A stretch of 7,894 nucleotides of DNA from Desulfobacteraceae bacterium (GTDB lineage Bacteria; Desulfobacterota; Desulfobacteria; Desulfobacterales; Desulfobacteraceae), in assembly GCA_011390435.1 (NCBI GenBank), contig JAABSK010000112.1, positions 1 through 7,894 of the forward strand, in the 5' to 3' direction. A program made the position numbers and the translations under genes. Each line of letters opens with the position of its first letter. Within the stretch, counting starts at the first letter, position 1. This document shows positions 6,701 to 7,894 of this stretch, piece after piece. Under the pieces are notes generated by a model. The model saw only the letters and a program-made list of their open reading frames with translations. It had not been told where the DNA came from and did no database searches.

Positions 6701-6855
6701 TACCAGGTGGTGTTCACGGTAATCATCGGGGTTTCCACATCCGGAGTGAGCTGTACCGGCAGTTTATTCAGACCGATCACCCCGAACATGACCACCATGA
6801 TGACACCAACAGCAACGGTTACCGGCTTTTGGATAAAAAACTGTATGATATCCAT
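3757..6855 (-). CDS. RND-family multidrug/solute efflux transporter, inner-membrane subunit
   Basis: This 1032-residue protein has the standard RND plan: TM1 (about 10-29), a large periplasmic loop (about 30-335), TM2-TM6 (about 337-490), TM7 (about 531-550), a second periplasmic loop (about 551-865) and TM8-TM12 (about 867-1026). It is full length for AcrB-type (HAE1-like) transporters, which export small molecules as trimers driven by proton flow. The TM4 motif is GMLVDNSIVVLEN (400-412) with one aspartate, D404, where AcrB has two. In TM10, GTVVNNAIL (933-941) carries N937 at the place of AcrB's lysine 940. The gene begins directly after the TAA of the membrane fusion protein gene, with GAGGAG 6 bases before the ATG, and its stop overlaps the next start (ATGA). 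The outer-membrane channel gene is not in the window and may lie upstream of the fusion protein. Substrate is unknown; a drug, bile-like or metabolite pump are all possible, and CzcA-type metal export is less likely. Confidence 0.93.
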   Translation of the reverse strand: MDIIQFFIQKPVTVAVGVIMVVMFGVIGLNKLPVQLTPDVETPMITVNTTWYGATPYEIEKEIIEKQERVLKGLQGLTEMESSSYNSLGTITLSFSLGTDLDDALLRVSNKLSEVGDYPENTDQPMIESSGANSSPVIWSVLRTLPENTRSINEFKTFFEDNIRQDLERINGVGSLLVFGGTENTLDVIVDAEKMARHNLAINQIISSIRTANQNISAGILGMDKKNYRIRTISQFQTPEDVLNVVIFDDGIHRVYLKDVGTARQGYKKQDASVLSNGEAVIVVGVRKEKGANVLEITDAYEAAVADLNDSVLGDQHLELEIVYDQRPYINTAIGVVKRNILIGGFLAVCVLLTFLRSVRATLVTGIAIPVSAIGCFVFLWLMGRNLNVVSMAGISFAVGMLVDNSIVVLENIDRHRKLGKDAFHAAYDGTKEVWGAVLASTATTVAVFLPVIFMQEEAGQLFRDIAIAITSSIVLSLIVSISVIPTLFHLLYQNNNTLKPKSRMQTSVIGPMLSKGVYTASMICMKNIGTRMATIVGFTLLSITLTVWLMPSAEYLPQGNRNLILNILIPPPGYSVEKLKSMGEKVYQEASPYFKEDGKDGYPQIRHMFYVGADRITLFGGISVHDTRAGELIELFTRIIRSIPGVFGVSIQAGIFESGIGKGRTVDVNISGDQMNDILPAAYALFGEIQNTMDHTQVRPVPSLEASYPEVNFIPNREKLAANGMTEAELGIYVDILMDGRIIDAYRPEGIKQVDLVLKAGEESGASPEDILNSTIVNRFGDLIKVRDVADISYGEGMPQINHLERDRTITLQVTPPETLALQEAMDQITDQIIPQLRRDGALQNVKVTVGGNADKLVQTREALQWNLLLALVITYLLMSALFENFIYPFIILFSVPLAAAGGFVGLWAVNAFVAPQGFDVLSMLGFIILIGTVVNNAILVVHQSLNNVRYYGLEGKAAVASAVETRIRPIFMSATTSLLAMTPMVLSTGSGSELYRGLGSILLGGLAMSTLFTLLVIPSLLVSFIRLKKS

Positions 6856-7894
6856 TTAGCGCTCCTCAATGACCGTCACCGGCTGATCCGGCTGAAGGCG
6901 CTCGTTTCCTTCCACAACCACAAGCGTCTGGGAGGTGACCTGATCATGATCCACTCCGATTAAATCACCCATGTACCGGACAACATTCACTGGCAGTTTT
7001 ACCGCTTTTCCATCAATAACGGCATATACCACATCATTTCCCTGATCCTTGATCAAGGCATCCCTGGGAATCATTGCCAGAACCTCGGGATTTCCCGCAG
7101 CCACATTCACCGTGGCAGACATGTTCTGGGCAATGGTGATCTCAGGCAGTACCGGAATCTGAATGATTAAAAACACATTCTTGGTTTTGGCATCGGCAAT
7201 CGGCGATATTCGATGGATGGTTCCGGATACCGCCTGGTCGTAGGCATGAATCAAAACCCGTACCTGCTGGCCTGCAGACAGAAACCGGATCTGCTCTTCT
7301 GAAACCGGAACCCTGACAAACAGATCCTGGATCGATCCGATATCCATCACTGCTTTGCCCTGGCTGACCCATCCGCCAACATCAACATTTTTTTTCAATA
7401 CAACGCCGTCAAACGGCGATGAAATGATACTTTTCTCTTTTGTGATCTGCAGTTTTTCAAGACTGGAGCGGGCAGTGGCCTGCTGCAGCAATGCCTCATC
7501 CAGCGCAAACCGCACATCATCATAGGCAGTTTCACTGGCTGAGCCTTTTTGAAACAGGGATTCAATCCGCTGAAAATTTTTCTCCAGATGGGCGATCTGC
7601 AACCGGGAACGTTCAATCTGCTGACGATGGATCTGTATCTCCTTTTCAAGGATCCGGGTATCCAGCTGTATTAATGGCAGGCCTCTGGAGACGACATCTC
7701 CTTCCTGTGCATCAACAGACGCGACCAGACCGGATACCTCAGAAGAAACATGGGAAATCCGGTCATAGTAAAAAACCCCCAGAAATGAATTATCAGGCAG
7801 GATTTCCTGAGAATAAACCTTTGAAACCACTACCCGGGCTGGATTCTGCCCTGCGGCAAATCCAGCGGAAATGATCAATACCCCTAAAACAGCC
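6856..7894 (-). CDS. Periplasmic membrane fusion protein of the RND efflux pump, 5' end missing
   Basis: The frame is open to the window edge, so the true start is outside; 345 or so residues are visible. The TTG at 7878 is an internal leucine within a hydrophobic stretch (AVLGVLIISAGFAAG) that looks like the end of a signal peptide, cleaved near AAGQ. Counting from the first visible residue, a split lipoyl/biotinyl-like domain appears at about 46-78 (SGLVASVDAQEGD) and about 155-186 (SPFDGVVLKKNVDVGGWV), flanking an alpha-helical coiled-coil hairpin at about 80-153. Beta-barrel (about 190-265) and membrane-proximal (about 272-345) regions follow. Such HlyD/AcrA-family adaptors join the RND transporter to an outer-membrane channel. 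The stop abuts the RND start with no spacer, so the two are clearly partners in one operon. No lipobox cysteine is visible in the sequence present, but the extreme N-terminus is missing. Confidence in family is high. Confidence 0.92.
   Translation of the reverse strand, partial: AVLGVLIISAGFAAGQNPARVVVSKVYSQEILPDNSFLGVFYYDRISHVSSEVSGLVASVDAQEGDVVSRGLPLIQLDTRILEKEIQIHRQQIERSRLQIAHLEKNFQRIESLFQKGSASETAYDDVRFALDEALLQQATARSSLEKLQITKEKSIISSPFDGVVLKKNVDVGGWVSQGKAVMDIGSIQDLFVRVPVSEEQIRFLSAGQQVRVLIHAYDQAVSGTIHRISPIADAKTKNVFLIIQIPVLPEITIAQNMSATVNVAAGNPEVLAMIPRDALIKDQGNDVVYAVIDGKAVKLPVNVVRYMGDLIGVDHDQVTSQTLVVVEGNERLQPDQPVTVIEER
6862..6867 (-). promoter_or_regulatory. Ribosome binding site of the RND gene, inside the end of the fusion protein gene
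   Basis: GAGGAG on the minus strand lies 6 bases before the RND ATG (6855-6853) and within the last codons (Glu-Glu-Arg) of the fusion protein gene, whose TAA directly precedes the ATG. This supports the start and tight translational coupling. Confidence 0.85.

Noticed and set aside
7876..7878. TTG as the start of the membrane fusion protein
   Set aside because: The frame continues to the window edge through a hydrophobic signal-peptide-like stretch, so the real start is upstream of the window.

Overview
The window reads as part of a chromosome of an anaerobic, Wood-Ljungdahl-using bacterium, most likely a sulfate reducer of the Desulfobacterota (Desulfobacter/Desulfobacula/Desulfotignum-like). 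This rests on the acetyl-CoA synthase genes at the left, the moderate base composition, and a Gram-negative tripartite efflux system at the right. The organism is an inference from gene content; no marker gene is present.

Left part (1-2734, + strand): the end of a carbonyl-branch cluster. The 3' end of acsC/cdhE (large subunit of the corrinoid/iron-sulfur protein) is followed by acsE (methyltetrahydrofolate:corrinoid protein methyltransferase) and a good intrinsic terminator. A second short transcription unit follows: a 97-residue acidic protein of unknown function (GTG start), then cooC (TTG start), an ATPase that assists nickel loading of CO dehydrogenase/acetyl-CoA synthase. AcsE delivers the methyl group to the AcsC/AcsD corrinoid protein, which passes it to the nickel A-cluster of acetyl-CoA synthase; CooC would help mature the nickel enzymes. 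The unknown small protein is tightly linked to cooC and may belong to the same job.

Right part (2744-7894, - strand): a compact operon running towards the left, convergent with cooC with only 9 bases between the stop codons. Its order of transcription is membrane fusion protein (5' end beyond the window), RND inner-membrane transporter, and a glyceraldehyde-3-phosphate dehydrogenase-family enzyme most like erythrose-4-phosphate dehydrogenase (Epd). The first two genes abut (TAA directly followed by ATG) and the last two overlap by ATGA, so all three are probably co-transcribed and translationally coupled. The two pump genes are a normal pair; a sugar-phosphate dehydrogenase attached to them is unexpected.

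The points most worth a second look are the small unknown gene before cooC, a terminator-shaped hairpin facing backwards between acsC and acsE, the Epd-pump gene coupling, the altered proton-relay residues of the RND pump, and a 20-base perfect palindrome with a T-tract inside the dehydrogenase gene. I see no mobile element, CRISPR array, tRNA or rRNA, and no clearly new multi-gene system.
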